Shown here: positions 19,062 to 30,498 of the stretch, in pieces
How positions within the stretch are numbered: position 1 is the first letter of the stretch
How the letters are laid out: the number at the start of each line of letters is the position of its first letter
NCBI RefSeq assembly: GCF_035222375.1
Contig: NC_085889.1
Coordinates: 2,480,001-2,544,000 of the forward strand
From: Podospora pseudocomata
Taxonomy: Eukaryota; Ascomycota; Sordariomycetes; Sordariales; Podosporaceae
DNA length: 64,000 nt
Reading direction: 5' to 3'
The notes under the pieces: generated by a model
What the model saw: the letters and a program-made list of their open reading frames with translations, nothing else
The model's database searches: none
Told to the model about the DNA's origin: nothing
Position numbers and translations under genes: made by a program

Positions 19062-21854
19062 ATGCTCTCCAATCCTCCTCAATCGGGCGGCGGCATGCAC
19101 CCGCGCCAGCGCCAACACCGAAGACAAATCTCCACACCCACAGCCTTTGAAGCCGTCAAGATCGCGCCACTGCCCAACTTTTCCCAGCAGCAGCAACAAC
19201 AACGCCAACCTATCGCCCATCGACGAGGTCTGAGCCTGGATACTCGACGACAGCAGCAATTCGTGCCCACGACGCCCACATCATCCTCTGCTCGGCAAGA
19301 GTATCTCGCTGCCCGACATGAGTACAGCAACCAGATGGCAGCGATGCCGCCAGTCTCTTCTTCCAGCCCCGCCGTTCCCACCACACCACAGCAAATCCTT
19401 CGAGAGAACCAGCAGCGACAAAGCCTGTCGCGTCCTGGCACGTCCGGCACCGACCACAGCGACACCTCGTCCAACCACTCGTTCCAGTCCTTCCATGACA
19501 GCAGCGACGCCTTTCTCGTATCGCCAAACGTGACGCCCAACAACCAGCGGTTCGTCGATGCCCTGGCCAGCCCTGCGCCAATGGTGGAGATGAGCCCCCT
19601 ACCGTACGAAGCCTACATGAACTCGATGGGCATGATGAAGAACCAGGCCGCGTTTGGCAGCAACAGTGGGATCGACGTTGGTGGGGGGAGTTTTGACTTT
19701 TACGCCCAGGGGGATAGCGCGCTTTCCACGCCGACGTTTCTTACTTTTCCCGATTCTAGTCCTGCGAGCACGGGTCAGGGTGGGTGGATTTCGGAGGGGG
19801 AGACGGGGTCTGCGCAGAGCCGTAGGAACTCACGCAGGATAAGCAATGGGATTAGTGATAAGGTGGCCAAGTTTGAGAACATGATGAACAACGGCGGCGA
19901 CCTTCAACATCGGCCGGTGACACCTTCCAATCATCATCAGTTTGTTGCGGGAGGGGAGATCAACCAGTGGGCTGCCGGGGTGGACAATGAGAGTTTTCCT
20001 CCGACCCCGACTGAGATACCGGCGGAGCAAGAGCAGCAGCAACAGATCCCGAGCAGGTTTCGCGATGATTATGATGAGAGTATGGAGGAGACGCTCAAGC
20101 CTGTGAGGGGGAATAAGCATAATAATCGGAATTCGGGGATTTTCCAGGAGCTGAGGCAGCAGGCGGAGCAGCAAGCTGCTGCTGCTGCTGCTGCTGGCGG
20201 TGTCAGTCAGACGCCGCCGCCGCCGAGGGGAGGGGTGATGGGGGGGTATGGTGGTGGGATGCAGCAGGGGTTGACGCCAGAGTTTATGAACATGCGGAGC
20301 ATGAATGCCGAGTTTGTCAAGATTGAGCACAATTTTGATGGGTTTCACTTTGGGATGGCAGGGGGAGGAACGATGGCGCCGCAGATGGGGGGTTCGGTTG
20401 GGACGGCTCCTGCCGGGGGTATGATCAACCCGGGTGGTGGTGGTCAACTGGATGGTGATGGACAGAAGGCGACGCTGCGGCACATGCCGCTTACGGCGGC
20501 GAGTCTGTCGCGTCATAGCTCGCCTCATCCATCGTCGTTGCATCAGCACCGCCGAACGGAGTCGATTGCTTCTCTGGCGTCTGCGGCGTCGATTGCGTCG
20601 ATCAACATTGAGGAGACAAAGACTGACACGGGGGTCACGCTGGATGACATTGCGCAGTATATCCAGGGACCTGACCCTTCGGATGGGAAGTGGGTGTGCT
20701 TGTACGAGGAGTGCAACAAGCGGTTCGGGCGGAAGGAGAATATTAAGAGTCATGTCCAGACGCACCTGAACGACCGCCAGTATCAGTGTCCGAGCTGCCA
20801 CAAGTGCTTTGTGAGGCAGCATGATTTGAAGAGGCATGCCAAGATTCACACAGGGATCAAGCCTTATCCGTGTGAGTGTGGGAATAGCTTTGCGAGGCAT
20901 GATGCGTTGACGAGGCATCGGCAGAGGGGGATGTGCATTGGGGCTTTTGATGGGATTGTGAGGAAGGTGGTGAAGAGGGGGCGGCCGAGGAAGGACAGAG
21001 GGGACGGGGGGGAAACAGAGAGGAGGGAGAAGAAGGAGAGGGTTAGGAAAGGGAAGAAGGAGGATGGCGGGGGGGAGGAGATGAGCAGTGCGAGTAGTCA
21101 GAGTGGGTATAGTGAGAGTTGCTCGAGTGTTGGGTCGCCGAGGGGGTATGAGGAGGACTTTCCGGATATTTTGGATGTGGCGATGACAGGGGGTGGTAAT
21201 GGGGGGAGTGGGACTGCGACGATGGATCCGGGGAGTTTGAGTTTGGGACCGCCGGGCGGTGGGGGTGGTGGTGGGTTGAGTAATGCGCGGATGCCGCCTG
21301 TTCATCCGATGTATAAGGGGACGACATCAAGTATGGAGGAACAGGTCAGGAGTCCGAGCGCGATGAGCAATTACAGCCATGCCTCGTCCAGGCTTTCAGG
21401 GAGGAGGGGGACGGTCGGGGAGGAGTTTGTGCCGCCTCGGCGACATGGGTCTCCGGCGAAGAGCACGGCGAGTTATCATACTCCGCCGGAGCTGTCGAGT
21501 AGCTCTTCGCCGCCGCCGACGGGGACGAGTGGGAGGTTTTTTGAGGATGGGGACAGTCAACAGCAGCCGGTTTCGACGGGGGTGTGCATGCCGGGTTTTG
21601 TGAGCTTGGATAATGACATGTTGATTGGGTTTGGGGGGGAGGGTGGTCATCCGCATGGGTTGGTCGTGCCGGTGCAGTTGGATCATGGTGGGCATCATGG
21701 TGTGCCGGGTTCGATGGGGATGCAGCATCAGGGGTTAATGTCGACGTTGGGAGGCAAATTTGATCCTGAAGGGGAGTATGAGCAGATGGGGATGTTTGGG
21801 GGAATGAATGGGATGGGGGTGCCGGGCGGGGATGTGTTCTTTTCGGGGAACTGA
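19062..21854 (+). CDS. C2H2 zinc-finger transcription factor, Swi5/Ace2 type
   Basis: Intronless, 930 residues. The ATG at 19062 (MLSNPPQSGGGMHPRQRQHR) is preferred over in-frame upstream codons that lie in the C-rich leader. The first 540 residues are low-complexity with Gln, Ser/Pro and Gly runs. Three fingers sit at about 543-625: CLYEECNKRFGRKENIKSHVQTH; CPSCHKCFVRQHDLKRHAKIH; and the short third finger PCECGNSFARHDALTRHRQR, with cysteines one residue apart. The tail motif KRGRPRKD at about 637 follows. This third finger and the AT-hook-like tail are characteristic of yeast Swi5/Ace2, which drive late-mitotic, cell-separation and metal-response genes. The rest is Gly/Ser/Pro-rich and probably activating. 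It is nuclear by homology. A long leader with upstream ATGs suggests translational control. Confidence 0.85.
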   Translation: MLSNPPQSGGGMHPRQRQHRRQISTPTAFEAVKIAPLPNFSQQQQQQRQPIAHRRGLSLDTRRQQQFVPTTPTSSSARQEYLAARHEYSNQMAAMPPVSSSSPAVPTTPQQILRENQQRQSLSRPGTSGTDHSDTSSNHSFQSFHDSSDAFLVSPNVTPNNQRFVDALASPAPMVEMSPLPYEAYMNSMGMMKNQAAFGSNSGIDVGGGSFDFYAQGDSALSTPTFLTFPDSSPASTGQGGWISEGETGSAQSRRNSRRISNGISDKVAKFENMMNNGGDLQHRPVTPSNHHQFVAGGEINQWAAGVDNESFPPTPTEIPAEQEQQQQIPSRFRDDYDESMEETLKPVRGNKHNNRNSGIFQELRQQAEQQAAAAAAAGGVSQTPPPPRGGVMGGYGGGMQQGLTPEFMNMRSMNAEFVKIEHNFDGFHFGMAGGGTMAPQMGGSVGTAPAGGMINPGGGGQLDGDGQKATLRHMPLTAASLSRHSSPHPSSLHQHRRTESIASLASAASIASINIEETKTDTGVTLDDIAQYIQGPDPSDGKWVCLYEECNKRFGRKENIKSHVQTHLNDRQYQCPSCHKCFVRQHDLKRHAKIHTGIKPYPCECGNSFARHDALTRHRQRGMCIGAFDGIVRKVVKRGRPRKDRGDGGETERREKKERVRKGKKEDGGGEEMSSASSQSGYSESCSSVGSPRGYEEDFPDILDVAMTGGGNGGSGTATMDPGSLSLGPPGGGGGGGLSNARMPPVHPMYKGTTSSMEEQVRSPSAMSNYSHASSRLSGRRGTVGEEFVPPRRHGSPAKSTASYHTPPELSSSSSPPPTGTSGRFFEDGDSQQQPVSTGVCMPGFVSLDNDMLIGFGGEGGHPHGLVVPVQLDHGGHHGVPGSMGMQHQGLMSTLGGKFDPEGEYEQMGMFGGMNGMGVPGGDVFFSGN

Positions 21855-23451
21855 GAACTCGATGGGGGCTCGGGCCAAGTTACTACTGAGCAATACTTTT
21901 TTCCTTTTTCTTGCCATTGCTTTCTATGTGGTATATCTGCCTTTTCTTGTATCTCTTTTTGTTTTCTCTTGTATCGTGTGTGGGCTGGGCCGGGCTGGTT
22001 TGGTTATAGAACTGGCAAGGCTGGTGGTTTGGTGGGGTCGTGAGGCAGGCTGACTGGGCATTTGGATTATCATTTGGGATTTTTGTTTGTTTGTGTCTTG
22101 CACTGTTGCTGCTTTTCTTTTGTCAATCTCTTCTCTCTGGTCCCAAGGGGTAATGTGCAAAGGCTGGAAACAAGGGTTTTTGCTCTCGGGCGTGGGCGTC
22201 CGTTGTGCTATCTTATATCTTCGTTGGAAGTTTGTTCCTACTAAGAAGCGTATAATTCTTGTTTCTTGAGATTTATTGCCTTGCCTATTTTGCTCGCTTC
22301 TGCTGCTTATGAAGGCATTTATAACGTGTACTTTAATGTCGCTTCATGGTGGCTAGTGTAAAATAGGGGTGAGGGCTTGGAGATTACGGGATGGGGGGTG
22401 GGCGATGGGTTTGGATGATTGGTCTCGGTTGTGGGAGGGGGTGGGGTGATTCTGATTTGCTGTTGTGTCTGTTTATTTATTTTTTCATGTTGACTTGTCG
22501 GGTGGCTGTTGTGCTGATAGGCGCAGTTTGGATAGTCGGGGGTGGATAGATACTTTACCTAGTCTGCCCATGTTGGTAGCAACAATAAAGAGAAGAATTG
22601 AGCTTGTTATTCTGTCTTGCAATACGTACTCTGTCTCATGTGTCTACCTAACATGCATGTGTGCTTCGAAACTTCGGAGCCATTATGAGACTGCGTAGGT
22701 GGGTAGGTGATGGTAGGAACTCTTTACAAGAGCTTTGAGCTTTGGTGAAGATGAAGGGAAAACTTAGGTATTTCAGTTGTCCTTATTCCAGTATGTTTAA
22801 CACCGCGGTAACACATTTCAAACCAAGAAGGTCACATAGGCACCGTCCACCTTCTTGCACAGGGGCTGTGATCGTAAAGCACGCAAGACATATGTCATGA
22901 CAAGTGGTAAATTCAACAAGGTCTATAAAATTCTCGGCATCTTCTTCCAAACCCCAAAGATCTGGTCCCAACCATCACAGATACCCTACTGCCTATGCCA
23001 ACAAAAACACTAATTCACCCTCTCCTCTCTGATTTGTTTGATGATGGAACCGGGCTGAAGTGGGCTTTTAGAGTTGGCTGGCGGCCGCCTCGCACCACAT
23101 AAGGGAAACACTGGAACAGCTCAAGAATTAAAAGTGCTCAAAACCTGATAAAGCACGAGACAGGCGCTCTTAGGCTCAACTCACCCGCTCTGTCACTGAA
23201 CACCGAAACGTGGTTTCTCAAATGTCATGGTTGCTCAAGAGCACAGTGCGCGCGCACAGTTTTGCGATTGGCTTTGCCCCACCATTGGAGATTTCTGAGC
23301 TCACATCTGCGCTGTCAGCGACAACATCATGAGTGTACACAGCAAACACCGCGACATGCTCTCTCCTTCTCGTTAATCCTCGAAATATCTGCTCCCTTCC
23401 CCTGCCGGAATTGCAAGAAAATACAGCATCAGAATTGCGAGACAAGACAGA
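21855..23451. other. Intergenic region between zinc-finger and MYND genes
   Basis: T/G-rich sequence directly after 21854 is probably the zinc-finger gene's 3' untranslated region; AATAAAGAG near 22584 is a candidate polyadenylation signal. From about 23000 the sequence becomes the upstream region of the next gene. I see no additional gene or repeat. Confidence 0.45.
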
Positions 23452-26400
23452 ATGTTCACTCCCACCACCCACCAGCCCATGGCGGGGTCGTTCGCCTCTG
23501 TGGACATCACACCAGCCATCAGCCTCACCGGCGACCTGCCCCAAGGCTTGCCAGCAGATATTCTGTGTGTTGTCGGTCCAGATCTGGCTCATCATCTTCT
23601 TTTCACTTTGGCGTCGGAGAAAGGCCTGCCGCAAAGGAAAAGCATTGATGTCACGGCTTGCGCGGAGGGCGAGCAAGGGGTTCACCAGATCGGTCAGCAT
23701 CCGATACATCCTTGCAGCTTGAAGAGCAAAAAGCTAACGGGTCAACAGCGAGAAATATCCTCCTCTTTACCCTCGCCCTTGACTCCAAAATCACCGCTGA
23801 GCAGGCCTGGAACATCTATTACGATGCCTGGCTGACCCCTTCCAACCTCACCGCCCTCCAGACCCAGGCCGAGAAGCTCTTTGACCTTGCATCCTCCCTC
23901 GACGCCTGGTATGCTGGCCCATACAGCCAACTCCGCTTTTGCGATTCTGGGACCCTCGAATTCGTGAAAGACGTTTGGTCGAAGTACACCACATCCGAAG
24001 CAACCGAAAACTTCGACACCATCCTGGAACGCTCCCAAAAACACAAGGAAGAAACCTATGGTGAAGAAGGACAGGCAGTCGTCACTTCCAGCGCGAGATC
24101 TTGCGCGCCATTGTCAGTAGGCGGGCTGGTGGAAGCGCTGACTGAGCTTACCGAGGAAAACTGGCAAGCGACCGTTAAGAAGCAGGATGAGAAGAAACCA
24201 AACCCAGTGTTCGCTGCCGCTTTGGCAGCTAGCGATGAGAACCAGAGACGAGTGCTGGAATACCCCACCGATCCACTGATCGGCTTCCATCTTGCCTCTG
24301 CCAACGCCCCGTTGACGCCACTGTCGCCATATAGAATCGAGAATGCGGACAAGAAGGACATCAAGGAGAGGATTGTCGAGACGGCGAGGATGCAGTGGGG
24401 TGATTGGTTGGAGGCCTTCAGAGAGGCGGTTGGGGAGAAGAGGGTCACGGTCAGGTTTGCGGCGGCCGACTTTTTCTCATTGTGCTGGACGTTGAAGAGA
24501 AACAAGGATTGTGGAGAGTTGGAGGCGTGTTGGCATAGGAGAGAGGTTAGGTTTGACATTTTGGTCTTGGACGAGAAGGAGTATGCAGAGGGAGAGGCGC
24601 CGAATGAGTTTGACGTTGTTGACACGGGAGTTTTGGGGGATGAGAAGGGGGTGTTGAATGTGCTTGTTGCTGGGTTGGTGTTGTTGAAGAGGGTGCCTTC
24701 GTCGACGATATATACGGAGTGTTATGCGAAGGATTATGAGGCTATTTTGGAGGGGTACACGTCAGCGTTTTCGGTTTTGTTGGGGGTGAGCCCGGGGGAG
24801 TACTGGACTAACTCGACGAGTGTGGCGGTTGTGGATGAGGTGTTGGCTACGTTCAGTGAGAGGTATGCTGATGACGAGAGACCGAGGGGCATTCAATCGA
24901 GGCTGGCGTGGAAGTGGAATTCTTTGCAGGTTAAGGGGCAGAGGGACCAGTTGACTATGGAGGCGAGGGATTTGATCATGTTCTTTGAAGGGGTGTTTGG
25001 TAGGATCTTCAAGGCTTATGAGTTGAGCCAGGACAACAGCAAGAGAAGAAGGCCGCATCACCACTTCCACTTCAACACTGCTGCAGCTATCCTCAAGGTT
25101 CTGTGCGAAAGACTGGGCTTGGACTTTCGCAGGGTGTTGGATCCATATGAAACGCTGCCTGCGGACTTTCGTGCCAGGACTTTGGAACCTCACATCAAGG
25201 GATGGGGCATTTGCGGTGTGCCTGAACAGTCAGGAAACCCCGCATATACGGGGGATTTTCTGTCTGGTGAGCCGGCTTTGAAGTTGAATAAGAAGCTTGA
25301 CTCTGTGGCGATTACGTTTACTGTGCCGGCGGAGAAGTGGAAGCCGGTAGCCCAGTGTTCCAGAGACGAAGGCATTCCTCTGCCTCTGAAGGTCACAATC
25401 CCGGAAGCCGAGGTCGAATACACGAACTACCAGCTAGCGTTCGGCTCTATCACCAAGTTCAACTCGCCTGACCAGGATGGCGTCCCAGGCAAAGTGGATG
25501 AAGACAAAGAAGAATGGTCCGGGTCTTCTGATATAGTGGTGTCGCTATATGTCCCTATGGAGAAATTGGCGGGCTTCCAACAATCCAAACAGAGTGTGGC
25601 GCTGTGCACTGCAGACCCTTTCTACAACCGATTGGCGTACAAAACGGTGCTGGGCAATCCTCAATGCGAAATTCACCGAGTACCCATCGATAGTGTACTC
25701 GTCACACATGTACTTCCTGGGCAGTGGCTCCTCGAAAATGAGACGGTATCGGTTGAGTCAGCGACCAAGAAGCTTGGCGAATCAGAGGTGCCTTCTTCGA
25801 TGACTCCATGGTTTACAGCTAAGCTGGATGAAAATGCGGTGGATGCCAAGGCGGATGTTGTCTTGCAGATCATCGGGCACATCGATATCACCTCGGATGA
25901 AGGGCGTACCTTGTTGTCAAACAAGTCAGTGCCCATCAAGATGGAGCAAGTCTCGCCCTTCACCATTGAAGTGGTCTTTGGCGCCCGGAAGTTGGTCTTG
26001 CCCATGATCTTCACAGTTCCTGTCTCCAAGGAGAAGTGTGCCCTAAGAGTGGCACGCAAGTCACACTATGTTGAGGTGGTTTCTTCTTTGGTGAAGCCGT
26101 TGGATGTGCCCCAACTTGACACGCACATCCTGCCGTCAACAGCGATTCAGCCATCTGGGATCCCGGCTACGCTCAACATCCCACACCTTAACCTTGACAA
26201 CCTTCCCATTCTGTCAATCGACGAAGATGAGGATGAGGATACCCGGATCAAGTTTTTGACCACCCTCACCTCCCTCGTCTTCTCGGGACGTGAGCGCCGT
26301 CTCCGCGAGGAGGTCAACGCACAAGACGACAACTACACCGGTCTCAGCCCTTCCCCTCGTCTCAACTTCAAGGAGTCCCTCTTCACCATGTTTATGCTCT

Positions 26401-27137
26401 CCTCTGGTCTTCAAGGAGGACAAACAGGACTCTTTGCCATTTCGGACCCCAAGAATGGCGGCATTCACATGCTGCTCTTTGTCAACGCCATCCGGCTTGA
26501 CTGTCCCCATGCCACGGTCGTCTTGGATGCTGCTATTCTTCCTTTCACAAAGGCTTTGGTTGACAGCAAGGAGCTAGAGGGCTTTTTGCTGTTGATCAGA
26601 ACTTTGGAATGCTGCACCATCACCGTCGATGACGAAGAGCTCAAGATGTGGAAGAAGGCTTTGCCTGCCTTTGTTGAGAGGTGCAGAACTTGGGAACATA
26701 ACCCCAAGACGTGTGAGTATGTTACTTCCTCGGGGGAGAAAGGGCAAAAGACTGTTCCGTTGAGCTTGAAGGAGGGGGAGCAGGTTATTTGCTCTTGTGG
26801 TCAGGGGAAGTTGCCTTCGGATTTCATCCCGCTGCCGGAGTGGGATGAGACTGCTGCGAGGTATTCTACTAGGGTGGCGATCAGCCCAGTTTATGCTTCG
26901 CAGTTGGTGGAGGATATCATTGACCCGGCACTGGCGAGAGGGTTGGCGGGGGGTGGTGAGAAGAGGGTGGCGGGTTGCAGGGCGTGTGGGAAGGTGGAGG
27001 ATGAGGAGGAGGGGTTGGCGTTGAAGAAGTGTGGGAGGTGTTTGAAGGTCAGGTATTGCAGTGGGGAGTGCCAGAAGAGGGATTGGAGGAAGCATCGGAT
27101 GGAGTGTGAGGAGGCTGAGGAGCATCACCGGAAGTAG
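23452..27137 (+). CDS. DUF4470 / MYND zinc-finger protein
   Basis: Two exons (23452-23692 and 23749-27137), 1209 residues. The intron has a GCTAAC branch site 19 bases before its CAG. The N-terminus contains ITPAISLTGDLPQGLPADIL, DVTACAEGE and, across the intron, ARNILLFTLALD, which is the DUF4470 pattern found at the start of many fungal MYND proteins. The long middle is mixed helical/strand sequence without a motif I recognise. An acidic DEDEDEDTR run lies near residue 905. The end is a MYND finger at about 1155-1200: CRACGKVEDEEEGLALKKC, then CLKVRYCSGECQKRDWRKH. MYND fingers bind proline-rich partners, so this is probably a nuclear or cytoplasmic scaffold. Full-length and unbroken. The MPMAGSF-type ATG at 23479 is an alternative start. 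Confidence 0.85.
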
Positions 27138-27197
27138 AGCAAGGTGTAAAGAACTTTAGGGGGTTAAATGATCAATCGATGGTTTGATGTAGCCGTC

Positions 27198-27848
27198 TCA
27201 AGTCCCGTTCCTCCGACCCAACCAGGCTGATTCTCCGAATCTCGTCAAAAATCTCGATGATCTTGGCCTCGTCAGCCTTGAATTCCAGCAATTCGTCCTC
27301 GCCGTGTCAAAATGCCCGAATAGCAGGCCTCCCCCCGGGAATGCACTCGAAGAACTGCACCTCTCTGCCAATTGTGATGGCCCCAAAGCGCGCAATGTTG
27401 ACGGCATCATGCAGTTGCTCATCCACCACATGCAACCACCCGCACGCACGAGAGACGTGATCCTCCAGCTGAGATCTCCAGTTCGACCAAACAGACTCTT
27501 TCAATGATTGGCCCTCATTGGGATCCAGCGGCTTCGCATTCAACAGGACAGTCCCGAGACCACGGTTGCCCTCAGAGAGGACGCGCACTCGTAAGTTTGG
27601 CTCCCCGGGGCTCCCCGGAGTTCCTCGGGCGCTCCAATGCAAACCTATCAGAATTCGAGAAAAACAAGGCCAGAAGGTTGAGCCACATGGAGCTGACTGC
27701 GTGGTGCTGGGCTGGGAAGATGATGTCGTCGTAGAGCTCGATGAACAGACTACGCGCCGTATACGGAGTTACAAATAAAGTTAGTGGTGAACTGTCTGTA
27801 ATAATAAGCAGATACACTTACGCTCTTGAGAACTTGTCCGGAAGGCAT
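27198..27848 (-). pseudogene. Broken gene of a small local family, copy 1
   Basis: The ATG at 27848 opens MPSGQVLKS followed by a GTAAGT donor. The expected exon continues as LFIELYDDIIFPAQHHAVSS and then, in another frame, EPNLRVRVLSEGNRGLGTVL, and DHVSRACGWLHVVDEQLHDA. The last segment, in a third frame, is EAKIIEIFDEIRRISLVG. A related gene at 30604-30976 has the same start, a homologous first intron and the same end motif (EAKIIEIVRDIRRLADP). At least two frame changes show copy 1 is not translatable whole. The acceptor seen in copy 2 (TTGTAG) is not conserved here. I do not recognise the family; there is no signal peptide or known domain. Confidence 0.5.
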
Positions 27849-28013
27849 TTTGATTGAATGTCTCGGGTACCTGTCGGCTTTGTTTGTTGGAGAGAGAAGA
27901 TTGGGTTGGAGGAGGTTGTTTGGAGAAGGGGACGAGATGGAGAGAGAAGAGGGGAATTAAAAATTGAAGGGAAAGGATGGATGAGAAGTTCCTAGAGTGA
28001 CGGGGTTGTAGAA

Positions 28014-28100
28014 TAGGCGGAGAATAATAAGGCGGAGAATACTAAGGCGGAGAATACTAAGGCGGAGAGAGCAAGGTGGAGAGAACAAGGCAGAGAGTGA
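28014..28100. repeat. Tandem repeat, AAGGCGGAGAATACT unit
   Basis: Four to five head-to-tail copies of a 15-17-bp unit (AAGGCGGAGAATACTA and variants) that degrade rightward to AAGGCAGAGAG. It lies upstream of the broken gene at 27198-27848. Confidence 0.75.
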
Positions 28101-28139
28101 AGCCAGGGTTGGAAGGTGCTGATCTGATGTCAGTGTAGG

Positions 28140-28190
28140 GAGGGGGCGGAATCCGATAACAGTATTGGAAGGGGCGGAATTTCTGGGGAG
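28140..28190 (-). promoter_or_regulatory. Repeated GGGGCGGAATTC-like motif, copy-1 promoter
   Basis: GGAGGGGGCGGAATCC and GGAAGGGGCGGAATTTC occur about 30 bases apart, some 300 bases upstream of the broken copy-1 start. The same element occurs upstream of copy 2 at 31.1 kb, so it was part of the ancestral promoter. Confidence 0.45.
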
Positions 28191-28479
28191 AGATCGGAGC
28201 TTTCATCTAATGCCATGACGCTACCAGACCAATGCGGCTACAGTTAGTTACCTAGGTCAGAGGATTCGGACCTGACAGTAGGGCTACACCATAGCTTACC
28301 ATCAATTGACCATTTAACACCTTAAAGTTCTTTATATCAAGACGGTGAAAGCAGCAAGGACACAAAGTTTGAGGGTTCATCTGGCACCAACGGAACGTCG
28401 GCAAGCCACAAGATGCCACACCCAATGGTTAGAGATTAAGCTCAAGGCCAGGGTGATGAAAGGTTTATTGATGTCTTTT

Positions 28480-28625
28480 ATCGATCTCAACTTTCATCGT
28501 CACATGCTGCCAGCTCTCAATGTCACCAATCCTAGCTTTCATCGTCATCAATCCTAGCATTCATCATCACCAATCTCAATTCTAACCCTCATCAATCCCA
28601 GCTTCATCACCAACCACCTCACACC
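28480..28625. repeat. Degenerate repeat cluster, family B
   Basis: Four to five irregular units of roughly CAATCCTAGCTTTCATCGTCAT. The reverse-complement form recurs at 37905-38060, on the other side of the accessory island. Confidence 0.6.
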
Positions 28626-29197
28626 CAGCTTGTACCACTACTGTACCCTATGCCAAAGCCGGTAGCTTATCAATCCAACTTCATCGATACGATGCTTCAA
28701 TAGAACTAAACAACAGTTTCCTGAGAGGCCTTGGAACTTTCCTGGTAGTTTCAAGGATTGTGGTACTAGCGGTTCTTTACATCTTCTGCCTGGTTACCAC
28801 GGCAGTTTATTGGGGTGCGCGTTTTTTTCCGGAGGACATTCGGCATGCACTTCTAAGCTTTTCGTTCGTGTGGAGGTTGGAAGATGCAGAAATGTGTGGG
28901 GGAGGCTATGCATACGTTTCTGTTGGCGAAAATATGTCAGAGAAGGTTGTGGGCAAGGAAGTCTTATGATGAGGGGTGGAGGGAGAGACTTCTGGAGAGA
29001 TGTTAAGCCTGTTTTGGGAGGGACATTGTGCCATAACAATCATGTATCAGATTGGATGCTCACAGCTTTCTTCATGATTATATCAAATGTGCGTTTAGAT
29101 CTAGAATGTCATGTCGCAGATAGAGACTGTGTATATGTAACTGTTGATATCCGGAGTCAGGCGTATGCTTTTCCCAAAGCGCTGTGAACCTCTAGAG
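28626..29197. other. Gene-free stretch
   Basis: Frames here are open on both strands but show no recognisable protein or consistent coding bias. I see nothing further. Confidence 0.35.
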
Positions 29198-29350
29198 CCC
29201 GTAAGTATCTTTAAGTCTTTTAAAGCCTCTCGACTTCAGGGTCCCCGGGTCTTTTAAAGGCCTGTACACTATCACTACAGGCCTGCCCGCTATCCCCAAA
29301 CGCCTCTCTATTTTGTTTAACAGCATACTAACTATTATTAAGGCTAATAA
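29198..29350. repeat. Family A short-repeat cluster
   Basis: Six degenerate units, such as AAAGGCCTGTACACTATCACT and AGGCCTGCCCGCTATC. It lies about 60 bases from the end of the second transposon. Confidence 0.6.
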
Positions 29351-29414
29351 TAATTCAGGTGGTTGGTCAAGATTTAAAGAACTTCAGAGGTCTAACTGAT
29401 TCATTGATGGTATA

Positions 29415-29467
29415 ACGTATATTATAAGCGAGTCGTACATATAAGCGAGTCGTACAGTCTCCACCAC
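29415..29467 (+). repeat. Terminal inverted repeat of transposon copy 2
   Basis: 53 bp beginning ACGTATAT. It contains the 17-mer TATAAGCGAGTCGTACA twice in tandem and is identical to the complement of 30499-30551. Confidence 0.92.
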
Positions 29468-29503
29468 CCTACAACAACTATCCTCAATTGCAACATAACA
29501 ACA

Positions 29504-30452
29504 CTAGAACCCAACTATAATTACATCAGAAACGGCCGAATCAGACGATTCTACAGCCTCCTGGCAAGTACGTGCATTATGGCCAGGCTTGCCGCATACA
29601 CCACAGCATTGAACCTTTGTACAAGCACCCCCTACACCACTACCATCCGGCTGCGTTTCTTCCACTGCCTCCCCACCCACGGCCTTCTGGTCAAGTAGAT
29701 CGTGTGCATCCTGCACAGTAAGTGATCCTCCAAGCCGCACACGTGTTTTTGGCTCTCCTGCGCTTGCTTAGTGCCTCGTTGGCAAGGTGGTACTGCGCGG
29801 CCAAGATGATAAAAGGAGGGATGGCCCAACCGAGGGCATTAACTCCCTGGATTACCGTTGCCCATTCGCGGTTACCAGGCTGGGCTAGTTTCGCCTTACT
29901 AAGGCCGTCCGAGGTCGTAACTACCATGCCCGCGAAGATAATACCCATCATAAACCCAGTCTCGTCGAAGTTGTAGATATCGTCATCTACAATACCGTAC
30001 TTAGCCTTAGTGTTCCGTACGAGCGCAAACCACTCGGCAATGACCTTTGGATCCTCCCACTTAGCCCTCTGGTAGTCGTATCTACGCTTAAAACGCGTAC
30101 GGAGCTGTGGCTGGCGTTTGACGAAGTTATGTCCCCAGAGCTTGCCAACAGGGGGCGCGTCGCGTACGCGTAGCAGTTGGTTGGCCATATCATCTACACT
30201 ACGCAATCTTGGTGGAAAAGCTCGCGTACATAGCTCAATAATACATCGGTCAATAGCTTCCTCTTCCGATTGAGTCAGCTTTTTCGAATTTGGTGTTATA
30301 TCGCGTCGTGCAGGCCGGCCGGCGCGTCGGTTAGAGAGAGTCATAGCTGGTACGTTGTAGAGCTTAGCTGCAGCTCGGAGGCTTAATTTTTCATTGATTC
30401 GAAGAGCCTCAAGGGCTAAGAGTATCCTGGCTTCCTTTGAAGTAGGAGGCAT
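29504..30452 (-). pseudogene. Internally deleted pogo-like transposase
   Basis: The ATG at 30452 opens MPPTSKEARILLALEALRIN, then SLRAAAKLYNVPAMTLSNRR (helix-turn-helix), FPPRLRSVDDMANQLL, NFVKRQPQLRTRFKRRYDYQ, WFALVRNTKAKYGI and the first catalytic aspartate in IYNFDETGFMMG. The frame continues to GWAIPPFIILAAQYH and then jumps at about 29790 into the C-terminal coil LANEALSKRRRAK. The remaining DDE catalytic residues are therefore missing. A frame change near 29745 separates the last part, GGSLTVQDAHDLLDQ, and the zinc knuckle CGVCGKPGHNARTC. Not functional as a transposase, but the N-terminal DNA-binding part is intact and open for about 230 residues, so a truncated protein that still binds the ends is conceivable. 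Confidence 0.85.
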
Positions 30453-30498
30453 ATTGGGTTGTGGAAAAAACTGATGTTAGGTGTAAGGAGGACGCGTC

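Noticed and set aside
19830-21305. Long open frame (491 codons) on the minus strand inside the zinc-finger gene
   Set aside because: It is Arg/Pro/His-rich with no domain, lies antisense to a clear coding gene, and arises from the G-rich, biased codon use of that gene.
26574-27128. Minus-strand open frame opposite the MYND finger
   Set aside because: Composition is Leu/Pro/Arg-rich shadow of the G-rich coding strand; no start context or domain.
10614-27137. Metabolic cluster including the naphthol-reductase-like SDR, decayed SDR and kinase
   Set aside because: No polyketide synthase, dehydratase or other melanin or polyketide gene is present, and two of the members are broken.
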